A DNA stretch of 32,925 nt, taken from JAEDES01 sp964470055. GTDB lineage: Bacteria > Bacillota_I > Bacilli_A > RF39 > UBA660. The notes beneath the pieces were generated by a model. That model was not told where the DNA came from and did not search any database. It worked only from the letters and a program-made list of their open reading frames with translations. Both the position numbers and the translations under genes were made by a program. The stretch is from positions 1-32,925 of the forward strand of contig CAYXZZ010000006.1 of NCBI GenBank assembly GCA_964470055.1, written 5' to 3'. Position 1 is the first letter of the stretch; the number at the start of each line of letters is the position of its first letter. Of this stretch, positions 14,788 to 22,876 are shown one piece after another.

Positions 14788-16185
14788 TTATTTCTCAAAA
14801 TATTTTTTTATAACATCATAATCACAATATGGTTCTTTCCTATCTTCAATGGCCATATAATTATCTCTTCCCTTACCAAGAATCAATACAACACTATCTT
14901 GATCTGCTAAATCAAACGCCTTATAAATTGCTTTTTCTCTATCAATAATTCTAATATAATCTTTATCACTATCAGAAACCATTTGATTAATTATTACATC
15001 AACATTTTCATATCTTGGATCATCCATCGTAAATATTGTTACATCACTTTTTTCCAAAACTATTTTTCCAATTTTAGATCTTTTTTCTTTTTCTCGACCA
15101 CCGGCTGCTCCCGTTACTGTAATTATCTTTTTATAATCACTAACACTATCAAGGATACACTTAATTCCATTATAAGTATGTGCATAATCCAAAATAATAT
15201 CAAAATCTTGTCCAAAATCAAGATATTCTCTTCTTCCACTAATTGGCTCTAATTTACTAATTCCATCAATAATTACTTCAACAGAAATACCCTTCAAAAA
15301 ACAAATCGCAAAAGCAATTGCCACATTATAAACATTATACATCCCTAATAATGGACTTTTAATACTATAAGAATGCCCATTGTAAACAACAGAAAAATTG
15401 ACAAATTTAGACATTTTGTTTACATCAGATATTACAAAATCATTACCATTAGAAAAACCAACACTATACAAATTATTTCTGTCAATCATTTGACAATTTT
15501 CATCATCACCATTAACAACAACAATACCATCATCCTTTACTAAATCAAGTAATTTAAATTTACAATTTCGATAATTTTCAACAGTCTTATGCACATTCAA
15601 ATGATCCTCAGTAATATTTGTAAAAGCAACAACATCATATTTAAAAGTTTTTAATCGATCATGAAGTAACGCTTCACTTGACACTTCCATTACAATGTTT
15701 TTACACCCATTCTTTTTTATGACACCTAAATCTTCAAATAACTCAGAAACGCAAGGCGTTGTATTATTAGTATGAAAAAACTTATTCCTCATTAAAACAC
15801 CATTTGTACCAACACAAGCAATTTTCTCTATCCTACTAAGCAATTGATAAATCACCGTCGTTGTTGTTGTTTTCCCATCAGTTCCAGTCACACCTATCAA
15901 ATTAAAATCATCAGGCCTAACATCATAAAATTCACTACAAATATCTATATAACAATCATTAATTTTTTCAACAATAACAACAGGTGTATCAACATCAATT
16001 TCTCGATCACAAACAATTGCTACCGCTCCATTATTAATGGCATCATCAATATAATCAAAATGGTCAACATAATATCCTTTAGTTGCAACAAACAAATATC
16101 CATTTTTAACATTTCTTGAATCATCTACAACTCCACAAATATCTATCGCATATGAACAATCAACCAACTCATTTAATTTCTTCAT
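14788..16185 (-). CDS. murE: UDP-MurNAc-tripeptide ligase MurE
   Basis: A 465-aa protein. The ATG at 16185 is chosen for its AGGAGGAG site; the longer in-frame reading lacks one. Order: N-terminal UDP-binding domain (DDSRNVKNGYLFVA), ATPase core with TGTDGKTT (100-107) and VMEVSSEAL, FTNITEDHLNVH, then the C-terminal domain with a DDPR motif (MDDPRYENV) and LGKGRD. The family motif for meso-diaminopimelate-adding enzymes is DNPR. The Arg is kept and Asn is Asp here, so mDAP as third residue is likely but not certain. The cytoplasmic peptidoglycan step is MurNAc-dipeptide plus amino acid plus ATP. It sits downstream of recA, separated by a terminator. Confidence 0.95.
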   Translation of the reverse strand: MKKLNELVDCSYAIDICGVVDDSRNVKNGYLFVATKGYYVDHFDYIDDAINNGAVAIVCDREIDVDTPVVIVEKINDCYIDICSEFYDVRPDDFNLIGVTGTDGKTTTTTVIYQLLSRIEKIACVGTNGVLMRNKFFHTNNTTPCVSELFEDLGVIKKNGCKNIVMEVSSEALLHDRLKTFKYDVVAFTNITEDHLNVHKTVENYRNCKFKLLDLVKDDGIVVVNGDDENCQMIDRNNLYSVGFSNGNDFVISDVNKMSKFVNFSVVYNGHSYSIKSPLLGMYNVYNVAIAFAICFLKGISVEVIIDGISKLEPISGRREYLDFGQDFDIILDYAHTYNGIKCILDSVSDYKKIITVTGAAGGREKEKRSKIGKIVLEKSDVTIFTMDDPRYENVDVIINQMVSDSDKDYIRIIDREKAIYKAFDLADQDSVVLILGKGRDNYMAIEDRKEPYCDYDVIKKYFEK

Positions 16186-16214
16186 AACTCCTCCTAAGAA
16201 AGAATATGTCTCTA

Positions 16215-16244
16215 AATAAAAGAAAAGACAACTATTTGTCTTTT
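16215..16244 (-). terminator. intrinsic terminator overlapping the recA stop codon
   Basis: Minus-strand perfect stem AAGACAA / TTGTCTT with a 4-nt loop and TTCTTTTATTT tail. The left arm is in the last recA codons. Confidence 0.8.
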
Positions 16245-17296
16245 GCGGAAGCCTTAGTTTCTTTTGATTCCTTTGTCTCCTCATTCTTCTCTAAAGCAAT
16301 ATCGTAATACTCTCGAACTTTTTGCTCTATTTCATCTCTTAATTCAGGTGTATCTTTCAAAAGTAGTTTAACATTTTCTTTTCCTTGGCCAAGTTTCTCA
16401 CCTTGATATGAATACCAAGCCCCAGTTTTTTCAACAATGCCAGCATCAGCGGCTAAATCGATAATTTCTCCTTCTCTTGAAACACCTTCACCATACATAA
16501 TATCAACAGTTGCCGTTTTAAATGGTGGAGCAACTTTATTTTTTACAACTTTAATGGTTGTTTTATTACCAACAATTCCCTCACCCATTTTTAATTGCTC
16601 ATTACGACGAATATCTAATCTAATTGTTGAATAGAACTTTAATGCCCTACCACCCGGAGTAGTTTCTGGATTTCCAAATAATACCCCAACTTTTTCACGT
16701 AATTGATTAATAAAAATACAAGTTGTTTTCGTTTTATTAATTGTTCCTGATAATTTTCTCAACGCTTGTGACATAAGTCTTGCCTGTAATCCAACATGAG
16801 AATCTCCCATCTCACCGTCAATTTCTGCTTGTGGAACTAATGCCGCAACTGAATCAATAACAATGATGCTTACAGCCTCACTTCTAACTAATGCCTCACA
16901 AATTTCCAACGCCTGTTCCCCTGTATCTGGTTGTGACAATAAAAGTTCATCAATATCTACACCTAGTCTTTCAGCATAGACAGGATCTAATGCATGTTCC
17001 GCGTCAATAAAAGCCGCTCTCCCACCTAACTTTTGATGTTCTGCAATCGCTTGTAATGCAAATGTAGTTTTTCCACTTGATTCAGGTCCATAAATTTCAA
17101 TAATCCTTCCTCTAGGATATCCCCCAACACCAAGTGCTATATCTAATGAAAGACATCCACTAGAACAAACATCAACCTTAGTATGTTGACTTTCTCCAAG
17201 TTTCATAATAGACCCTTTTCCAAACTGTTTCTCAATATCACTTAATACTTGTTCTAATGCCTTATCTTTATCCTTATCACTTACTACTGTTTTCAT
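16232..17296 (-). CDS. recA: recombinase RecA
   Basis: A 354-aa protein. The ATG at 17296 has AGGAGG just upstream; the open frame runs on to 17404 but passes through the promoter. Motifs: Walker A GPESSGKT (70-77), SIIVIDSVAALVP Walker B, the MSQALRKLSG and FINQLREKVG stretches of the DNA-binding loops, and a charged C-terminal tail rich in Lys/Glu. It carries out homologous strand exchange and is the SOS co-protease. A LexA/DinR-type box lies just upstream of the promoter. Confidence 0.99.
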   Translation of the reverse strand: MKTVVSDKDKDKALEQVLSDIEKQFGKGSIMKLGESQHTKVDVCSSGCLSLDIALGVGGYPRGRIIEIYGPESSGKTTFALQAIAEHQKLGGRAAFIDAEHALDPVYAERLGVDIDELLLSQPDTGEQALEICEALVRSEAVSIIVIDSVAALVPQAEIDGEMGDSHVGLQARLMSQALRKLSGTINKTKTTCIFINQLREKVGVLFGNPETTPGGRALKFYSTIRLDIRRNEQLKMGEGIVGNKTTIKVVKNKVAPPFKTATVDIMYGEGVSREGEIIDLAADAGIVEKTGAWYSYQGEKLGQGKENVKLLLKDTPELRDEIEQKVREYYDIALEKNEETKESKETKASAKDK

Positions 17297-17326
17297 ATTT
17301 CCTCCTAATAAATAACTTACAATAAC

Positions 17327-17355
17327 ATTGTAACCTATAATTAAACCAAAATCAA
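17327..17355 (-). promoter_or_regulatory. sigma-A promoter for recA
   Basis: Minus-strand TTGATT (17350-17355), 17-bp spacer, TACAAT (17327-17332). Confidence 0.78.
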
Positions 17356-17363
17356 TACCTTTT

Positions 17364-17377
17364 CGAACAATTGTTTT
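17364..17377. promoter_or_regulatory. LexA/DinR-type SOS box upstream of recA
   Basis: CGAAC-AATT-GTTTT matches the Gram-positive consensus CGAACN4GTTYG with one mismatch in the right half. It lies 8 bp upstream of the recA -35. Confidence 0.65.
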
Positions 17378-17403
17378 ATTAAAATTCAACCCATTTTTTC
17401 CCA

Positions 17404-17440
17404 TAAAAACAAAAAACTTCCTATTAAAAAGAAGTTTTTC
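17404..17440 (-). terminator. intrinsic terminator downstream of pgsA
   Basis: Perfect 9-bp stem AAAAACTTC / GAAGTTTTT with a 10-nt loop and T-rich tail on the minus strand, between pgsA and the recA control region. Confidence 0.8.
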
Positions 17441-17464
17441 ATTACTAATTACTATTAAATTATC

Positions 17465-18070
17465 TTAATTTGCTTTTTCTTTTTTAGGAAAAATTAACTC
17501 TTTATTAATATTAAAGTATTGAACAGCAGACACAATTGATAAAATACAAGCAATAAACAATAATATATCATCAACATAAATTCCTAATTGTTCAAAAGGT
17601 TCATTACAGAACAAAGCCAATGTTGTTCCAACCATCAATGTCGCAGTTTTTAATTTTCCAGAACCAATAGCAGCAACAACTTTTCCTTTTCCAGCAGCTT
17701 CCATCTTAATTGCATTAACAACAATATCACGAAGTACAATAATTACTGGAACAATCTCATGAATATATCCATGAGCAGCCAAAATAATTAATACTGAATT
17801 AACTAAAACTTTATCAGCAATAGCATCTAACATTTTTCCAGTATCAGTAATTTGATTGTTCTTACGAGCCAAATATCCATCTAACCAATCTGTCAAACTT
17901 GCTATAACAAAAATAACACCTGCTATAACATATTGTGATTCAAACATCACTCCATTAATATCAAATGTAGGAAATTGTAACCCTACAGAATAAAATGGAA
18001 AACATAATAACACAATGATTAAAAGCGATAATATCAATCTAAGAACAGTAAGTTTAGTAGGTAAATTCAT
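17465..18070 (-). CDS. pgsA: CDP-diacylglycerol-glycerol-3-phosphate phosphatidyltransferase
   Basis: A 201-aa integral membrane protein starting MNLPTKLTVLR, with AAGGGAG upstream. The CDP-alcohol phosphotransferase signature is complete: DWLDGYLARK followed by DTGKMLDAIADK, giving DGx2ARx8Gx3Dx3D. Several TM helices surround it. It makes phosphatidylglycerol phosphate, the first committed step to PG and cardiolipin. Its start overlaps the end of the upstream RodZ-like gene by 17 bp, implying translational coupling. Confidence 0.95.
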   Translation of the reverse strand: MNLPTKLTVLRLILSLLIIVLLCFPFYSVGLQFPTFDINGVMFESQYVIAGVIFVIASLTDWLDGYLARKNNQITDTGKMLDAIADKVLVNSVLIILAAHGYIHEIVPVIIVLRDIVVNAIKMEAAGKGKVVAAIGSGKLKTATLMVGTTLALFCNEPFEQLGIYVDDILLFIACILSIVSAVQYFNINKELIFPKKEKAN

Positions 18071-18548
18071 AAATACACTCCCTTCTACCATATGGCTTTA
18101 ACTCTTCTACCTGTGTCGGAGCCTTATTCGCATTACTTACAATAAGATAAATCACCAAAATCAAAAGTAAAAAACCAACGATTGCTCCCACAATAACCCA
18201 CAAAGAAATTTTTTTCTTATACTCTATTGTATAAGGAGATCGAGTCTTTCTTTCTTTTTCTTCTACCTTTTTTTGTGCAACCTTAATATCATCAAGCGAT
18301 ATTTTAGACGTATGTTCAAATAAAAAACCATTAAATTCATCAACTATTTTTTCTGGGTCAAGTCCCAAATACTTAGCGTAATGCTTAATTTGTTCTTTTA
18401 AACTATAAACATCTTTAAAGGCTCTAACATTCCCACTTTCTATATTTTCAATATGAGATGTAGTTAGGTCTAAATCTTCCGCTGCCTCAGCAATACTAAC
18501 ACCATTAGCGACTCTAGTACGCCTCAAATACTCTCCTAATTCCTTCAT
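18054..18548 (-). CDS. RodZ-like HTH plus single-TM protein
   Basis: A 164-aa protein. The ATG at 18548 is chosen for GAGGTG upstream; a GTG two codons earlier lies in the ribosome site. An XRE/RodZ-type helix-turn-helix (LGEYLRRTRVANGVSIAEAA through IENIESGNVRAFKD) occupies residues 1-70. A basic linker (EKERKTRSPYTIEYKKK) precedes a TM helix at about 118-140 (LWVIVGAIVGFLLLILVIYL). RodZ links MreB to the membrane; the usual extracellular beta domain is missing, leaving only about 24 residues outside. In B. subtilis-type genomes the RodZ homologue (YmfM) also precedes pgsA. It follows rnpB with 25 bp between. Confidence 0.85.
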   Translation of the reverse strand: MKELGEYLRRTRVANGVSIAEAAEDLDLTTSHIENIESGNVRAFKDVYSLKEQIKHYAKYLGLDPEKIVDEFNGFLFEHTSKISLDDIKVAQKKVEEKERKTRSPYTIEYKKKISLWVIVGAIVGFLLLILVIYLIVSNANKAPTQVEELKPYGRRECIYEFTY

Positions 18549-18573
18549 AAACACCTCACCATTTTAATAAAAA

Positions 18574-18919
18574 TAATATAAATAAGCCATGTTTTGTTCC
18601 TAGTTTCCTAAGCGACAAACATTTATCTACCGGTTACCCAGTCCTTAACTCCGTTTGATTCCTTCGTTAAGACTCTCCTACCAAATTTGGATTTCTCTCT
18701 CGCGGGGTTTACCTCGTTTCACTCTTTTGTTTCCAAAAGATTCGTCACTGTGGCACTTTACAGATAGAACCATATTAAAACTTAGGTTCATCTCCGCCGT
18801 TAGTTAAAACTACCCTAGGTTATTTATTCCCTAGGCACGAACACTACAGACATCTCAGCCTGTGAGAGCATGGACTTTCCTCAAGGGCCTCAAGAGCCCC
18901 AGCGTTTGTCTATATATTA
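18574..18919 (-). ncRNA. rnpB: RNase P RNA, B (Bacillus) type
   Basis: About 346 nt on the minus strand. Conserved landmarks in order: GAGGAAAGTCCATGCTC (P4 5' strand region), GTAGTGTTCGTGCCTAGGG, AAGTGCCACAGTGACGA, GTGAAACGAGGTAAACCCC, and near the 3' end GGAACAAAACATGGCTTA (P4 3' strand). GACAAAC (18904-18910) pairs with GTTTGTC (complement of 18614-18620), equivalent to P2. Ends are set by a putative AU-only P1, TAATATA / TATATTA. It is the catalytic RNA that trims tRNA 5' leaders. The 5' end overlaps the gpsB stop codon and no clear promoter precedes it, so it may be processed from a gpsB transcript. Ends are approximate by several bases. Confidence 0.95.
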
Positions 18920-19264
18920 TTCTTCCTCTTCATTCTTTGATTTTAATCCATATACCATTTTTTCAAGTTGTGACAATCTACGCATAATATCAACATTAGT
19001 AACATCAGAATTATCAGCATTGTTTTTAACAACTTCCATACTTAATTTTGAATTACGAAGTTCCTGTTTCAATGACATAATTTCAGCCATTAAATCAGCC
19101 TTCTCTTTCTCTAAAGTATTGATCATATTTAAAAATTGCTCATAATCATCAATGATAACATCTAAAAATTGATCAACTTCTTTCAAACGATATCCTCGAG
19201 TATCAATCTTAAACTCTTTCTTTAGGATATCTTGTGGCATAAGTGAAATCTTATTTTGATACAT
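18917..19264 (-). CDS. gpsB: cell-division/elongation regulator GpsB (DivIVA family)
   Basis: A 115-aa protein. The N-terminal DivIVA-type domain includes DILKKEFKIDTRGYRLKEVDQ then FLDVIIDDYEQF. A coiled coil (LEKEKADLMAEIMSLKQEL) and a C-terminal helical trimerisation segment (VDIMRRLSQLEKMVYGLK) follow. GpsB shuttles class A penicillin-binding proteins between side wall and septum, and a class A PBP gene lies 0.9 kb away. The gpsB-rnpB adjacency matches B. subtilis. It has a strong own promoter. Confidence 0.95.
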   Translation of the reverse strand: MYQNKISLMPQDILKKEFKIDTRGYRLKEVDQFLDVIIDDYEQFLNMINTLEKEKADLMAEIMSLKQELRNSKLSMEVVKNNADNSDVTNVDIMRRLSQLEKMVYGLKSKNEEEE

Positions 19265-19290
19265 TTTATCACCAATCCCTTATAGTATAT

Positions 19291-19319
19291 ATTATCACAT
19301 TAATGGTCTTTTTTGTCAA
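19291..19319 (-). promoter_or_regulatory. sigma-A promoter for gpsB(-rnpB)
   Basis: Minus-strand perfect TTGACA (19314-19319), 17-bp spacer, GATAAT (19291-19296) preceded by TGT (extended -10). It lies over the 3' end of the 40-aa reading frame. Confidence 0.82.
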
Positions 19320-19422
19320 TTGCTAAAGCCTCGTTTATATAATGCACTCTAGACCCAATTGATATTCTTCTAGTATAACCAAGCATTTTAGATAATACAA
19401 CCATAACTTCAAAATTATTCAT
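19300..19422 (-). CDS. possible small protein (40 aa) of unknown function
   Basis: A 40-codon frame from ATG 19422 to TAA: MNNFEVMVVLSKMLGYTR, then RISIGSRVHYINEALAIDKK, then DH. AGGTGATTA, the same type of ribosome site used by recU and ffh here, lies 7 nt before the ATG. It fills most of the otherwise empty gap between gpsB and recU. Composition is protein-like (LSKMLGYTRR, INEALAI). I do not recognise it and see no clear promoter, and the gpsB promoter lies over its end, so it may be noise. Confidence 0.45.
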   Translation of the reverse strand: MNNFEVMVVLSKMLGYTRRISIGSRVHYINEALAIDKKDH

Positions 19423-19566
19423 AATTAATCACCTAAAACAATCATAATACAATAACTTTCAAAAATCATAAATTCGACACTCTTAGTGAAAATTTTCACA
19501 TGAAAATAAATACAAACTTATGGAATTTTCTAACCACATATAGTATAATAAAACATAGGTGATTAG
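19423..19566. promoter_or_regulatory. divergent intergenic control region upstream of recU, with a 14-bp palindrome
   Basis: Contains GTGAAAATTTTCAC at 19486-19499, a perfect palindrome. A sigma-A -10 for recU, TATAAT (19544-19549), has a weak -35 TGGAAT (19521-19526) at 17-bp spacing. The palindrome is 21 bp upstream of that -35, a position suited to a dimeric regulator; no regulator is identified. Confidence 0.5.
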
Positions 19567-20136
19567 ATGAACTACCCAAACGGAATAAAAAAAACATCGC
19601 AGTTTGGTATAAGTACTCATAAGAATCGTGGTATGACCTTAGAAAACGAACTAAACATTTCTAATGAATATTATCGTGAAATTGACAAGGCTTATATACA
19701 TAAAAAACCTACACCTATAAAAATTACTAAAGTGGATTACCCTTCTCGCGACAAAGCAATGATTAAAGAAGGTTTTTTTACAACTCCATCAACAACAGAT
19801 TACAATGGATTATATAAAGGCTACTACATTGATTTTGAAGCAAAGGAAACAAAGAGTTCAACAGCATTTGCTCTTACAAACATTCATCCACATCAAATTG
19901 AACATTTAAAAAATATCGAACGTCATCAAGGAATTGCCTTTTTAATTGTTCGATTTACAACATTAAATGAAACATACCTGTTACCAGCAAAAACATTTAT
20001 AGACTTTCTAACTGGTACAGAACGAAAATCAATTCCTCTAGATTTTTTTAGACAGAATGCCTATTTAATAAAAGACGGTTATAGGCCAAGAATTGATTAT
20101 TTAAAAATTGTTGATAACTTAATTGGAGGTAAATAA
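19567..20136 (+). CDS. recU: Holliday junction resolvase RecU
   Basis: A 189-aa protein. Family landmarks: NRGMTLENELNISNEYY near the N-terminus, a KPTPIKI motif, TTDYNGLYKGYYIDFEAKET with the catalytic D/E/K cluster, FALTNIHPHQ and LIVRF. RecU cuts Holliday junctions during recombination and is normally coupled to the downstream class A PBP gene, as here: the PBP start is 1 bp after the recU stop, and its ribosome site GGAGGT is in recU's last codons. Confidence 0.97.
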   Translation: MNYPNGIKKTSQFGISTHKNRGMTLENELNISNEYYREIDKAYIHKKPTPIKITKVDYPSRDKAMIKEGFFTTPSTTDYNGLYKGYYIDFEAKETKSSTAFALTNIHPHQIEHLKNIERHQGIAFLIVRFTTLNETYLLPAKTFIDFLTGTERKSIPLDFFRQNAYLIKDGYRPRIDYLKIVDNLIGGK

Positions 20137-20137
20137 A

Positions 20138-22834
20138 ATGCAAAAAGAAGTAAAAGGAAAAAAGAAAACCAAAACACGCATAAAAAAACGCGTTCCTGAA
20201 AAGAGTTCTAGTGTTAACAACAACTCAGCAAAAGTAAAAAGACGCGTATCCCCTAGAAGCACTAAACAAGATAATCAAATGCGTATCGCAGCCTTAGCCG
20301 CGTTAATATTAGCAATCATAATTGTATATATCGTACTGGGAATTGAGTTTGCTGCCATAGCAACCGTTGGTTCTGCCATAATTATTGGTTTAGGACTACT
20401 TCTTAGAAAAGCAAAAACTACCGCAAAAAGGAGAAAATTAATAAACGGTTTAATCATTTTCTTCTTAACATTAGGTATTTTAGCAATTATTGCTTTCGGT
20501 GCATTCTTCTTATACGTAAAAAGTATTGCTGACCCACAATTTGATGAAAAAGAAAAAGGTCTTCAAACAACAGAAACCACCGTTTTATATGACAAAGATG
20601 GAAACATTTTCAAAAAACTCGGTGAAGAACAAAGAACCAAAATCAAATATGAAGATTTACCAGAAGTTTTAGTTGATGCCATCATCGCAACAGAAGATTC
20701 AAGATTCTTCCAGCACAATGGTTTTGATGCTCCTCGTTTTATTAAAGCCGCAATCGGACAAGTACTTGGAAATGACGATGCCGGTGGTGCTTCAACTCTA
20801 ACAATGCAAGTTGCAAAAAACACTTTCTCCCGTGATGAAGATGGAGATATTGCATCAGGACTAAACTTAGAAGGTATTGCCCGTAAATTCACAGATATTT
20901 ACATCGCAATTTTTAAACTAGAAAAAAAATATACAAAACAAGAAATTATTGAATTTTATGTTAATAACCACTTCTTAGGTGGAAACATCTACGGAGTTGC
21001 TGAGGCAAGTGAAGTATATTTTGGAAAAGATGTAAGTGAACTTAATTTAAGTGAGGCTGCAATTATTGCTGGAATGTTTAAATCTCCAAACTACTATAGA
21101 CCAAACGTAAATCCTGATAATGCAGAAAAAAGACGTGATGTGGTTTTATATTTGATGGAACGTCATGGATATATCACTGCTGAAGAAAGAGAAATTGCAG
21201 CAAGTATTCCAGTAGAATCGCTAACTTCAAGTGCCACTCAAACAACAGACATTTATCAAGGATACATTGATACAGTAGTACAAGAAGTAATCGATAAATA
21301 TGGAGTTAACCCATATAAAACATCACTAAAAGTATATACAAACCTAGATAGAACAAAGCAAGACGCTGTAAATAGTGTTTTAAATGGAGAAGCATACACA
21401 TGGATAAATGATGTTGTTCAATGTGGTGTAGCAGTTCTAGATGTAGAAACTGGAAAAATTCTAGCAATCGGAAATGGTCGTCCAATTGGTGATAGAACAA
21501 CAACCGGTCTACGGCAATATAACTACGCAACAGATATAACTAGACAACCAGGTTCAACCGCAAAACCAATCTTTGACTACGGACCAGGAATAGAATACAA
21601 CAATTGGTCAACATACACCCTATTTGATGATTCACAATACACATACTCAAACGGTCAATCCATTAAAAACTGGGATGGTGGATACTATGGAATTATCACC
21701 TTAAGAAGAGCCCTTGCTACTTCTCGTAATATTCCTGCTTTAAAAGCCTTCCAACAAGTAGATAATAAAAAGATAGTTGAATTTGCAACTAACTTAGGTA
21801 TTACCCCAGAATTATCCGGTGGAAAAGCCCATGAAGCACATTCAATCGGAGCCTTCACAGGAACCAACCCATTAGAAATGGCCGCAGCATATTCAGCCTT
21901 TGCTAATGGTGGATATTATAACGAACCATATAGTGTTACAAAAATTGTTTATCGTGCTACTGGAGAAGAAAAAGAATACAGTGAAGATAATTATATTATA
22001 AAAAGAAAAGCAATGTCTGATGCTACTGCTTATATGATTACAGATGTTCTTCAAGATGTTGCCCTAAATGGTGGTACTCCAAAAAATGTTGCTGTCAAAA
22101 CAGGAACAACAAACTATGATACCGCTACAATGCAAAAATACAATTTACCAGATGATGCCATTAGAGATTCTTGGGCAGTTGGATACTCATCAAAAACCGC
22201 AGTCGCAATGTGGTATGGATACGACGAAATCGATTCAACATACTGTTTACATAACTTCCCAGATTCTAGAAGAAAAGACCAAATCTTCAACGCCTTAATT
22301 AAACAAGGTGCTATGGAATCAAATAGAACCGCATTCAAACAACCTTCAAGTGTCGTTGAAGTTGCCGTTGCCGCTGGATCTGATCCTGCAAAACTCGCAA
22401 CATCTTCAACACAAAATGTTGTTTATGAATTATTTAAGAAAAATTATGTTCCAACTGAATATGATGAAGCACCATTAGAGGCACCATCAAACTTCAAAGC
22501 AACATACAACGCTTCAACTAAAAAAGTTTCACTAAGTTGGAAAGCCGTATCACCAAGTTCACAAGCAAAAGAAGAATATGGAAAACTCGGTTACAACATT
22601 TATAAAAATGGCGTTCTACTCGATTGGACAGATAAAACATATTATTCGTTTGAAACAACTTCACCATATGATACATATAAAGTAATTGCTACTTATAAAT
22701 CATATAGCGGAATTCAAAGTGAAGCCGCCATCTATGAATTAAAAGAAGAAGTCGAAGAAGAAGAAGAACCAACACCAAGTCCTACTCCAACTCCTTCGTC
22801 CTCTCCAACACCATCAGAATCGCCTGAATCGTAA
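20138..22834 (+). CDS. ponA: class A penicillin-binding protein (PBP1a/PonA type)
   Basis: An 898-aa protein. A basic cytoplasmic head (1-48) is followed by three hydrophobic segments (about 51-68, 70-89, 101-128). The GT51 transglycosylase has TEDSRFFQHNGFD, GGASTLTMQVAKN and RKFTDIYIAI. The transpeptidase has STAK with Ser at about 473, SRN (ATSRNIPAL) and KTGTT. The C-terminus has a fibronectin III-like module (PSNFKATYNASTKKVSLSW), an acidic stretch and a Pro/Thr/Ser tail. It polymerises and cross-links peptidoglycan. The ATG at 20138 follows GGAGGT. It is cotranscribed with recU and ends at a shared terminator with nth. Confidence 0.97.
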   Translation: MQKEVKGKKKTKTRIKKRVPEKSSSVNNNSAKVKRRVSPRSTKQDNQMRIAALAALILAIIIVYIVLGIEFAAIATVGSAIIIGLGLLLRKAKTTAKRRKLINGLIIFFLTLGILAIIAFGAFFLYVKSIADPQFDEKEKGLQTTETTVLYDKDGNIFKKLGEEQRTKIKYEDLPEVLVDAIIATEDSRFFQHNGFDAPRFIKAAIGQVLGNDDAGGASTLTMQVAKNTFSRDEDGDIASGLNLEGIARKFTDIYIAIFKLEKKYTKQEIIEFYVNNHFLGGNIYGVAEASEVYFGKDVSELNLSEAAIIAGMFKSPNYYRPNVNPDNAEKRRDVVLYLMERHGYITAEEREIAASIPVESLTSSATQTTDIYQGYIDTVVQEVIDKYGVNPYKTSLKVYTNLDRTKQDAVNSVLNGEAYTWINDVVQCGVAVLDVETGKILAIGNGRPIGDRTTTGLRQYNYATDITRQPGSTAKPIFDYGPGIEYNNWSTYTLFDDSQYTYSNGQSIKNWDGGYYGIITLRRALATSRNIPALKAFQQVDNKKIVEFATNLGITPELSGGKAHEAHSIGAFTGTNPLEMAAAYSAFANGGYYNEPYSVTKIVYRATGEEKEYSEDNYIIKRKAMSDATAYMITDVLQDVALNGGTPKNVAVKTGTTNYDTATMQKYNLPDDAIRDSWAVGYSSKTAVAMWYGYDEIDSTYCLHNFPDSRRKDQIFNALIKQGAMESNRTAFKQPSSVVEVAVAAGSDPAKLATSSTQNVVYELFKKNYVPTEYDEAPLEAPSNFKATYNASTKKVSLSWKAVSPSSQAKEEYGKLGYNIYKNGVLLDWTDKTYYSFETTSPYDTYKVIATYKSYSGIQSEAAIYELKEEVEEEEEPTPSPTPTPSSSPTPSESPES

Positions 22835-22876
22835 AAAAAGAAGCAATCTTCATCAAAGAAGATTCTTCTTTTTTTC
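22834..22876. terminator. bidirectional terminator between ponA and nth
   Basis: Stem AAGAAG-C-AATCTTC / GAAGATT-CTTCTT with one bulge, 6-nt loop, flanked by A7 and T7. It serves both converging genes; the nth stop lies inside it. Confidence 0.9.

Noticed and set aside
18590..18915. tmRNA or SRP RNA as alternatives for the structured RNA
   Set aside because: The GGAAAGTCCATGCTC, GTGCCACAGTGACGA and ACATGGCTTA landmarks are specific to RNase P RNA.
18870..19145. Plus-strand open frame across the rnpB/gpsB junction
   Set aside because: It covers conserved RNase P RNA sequence and antisense gpsB; no ribosome site.
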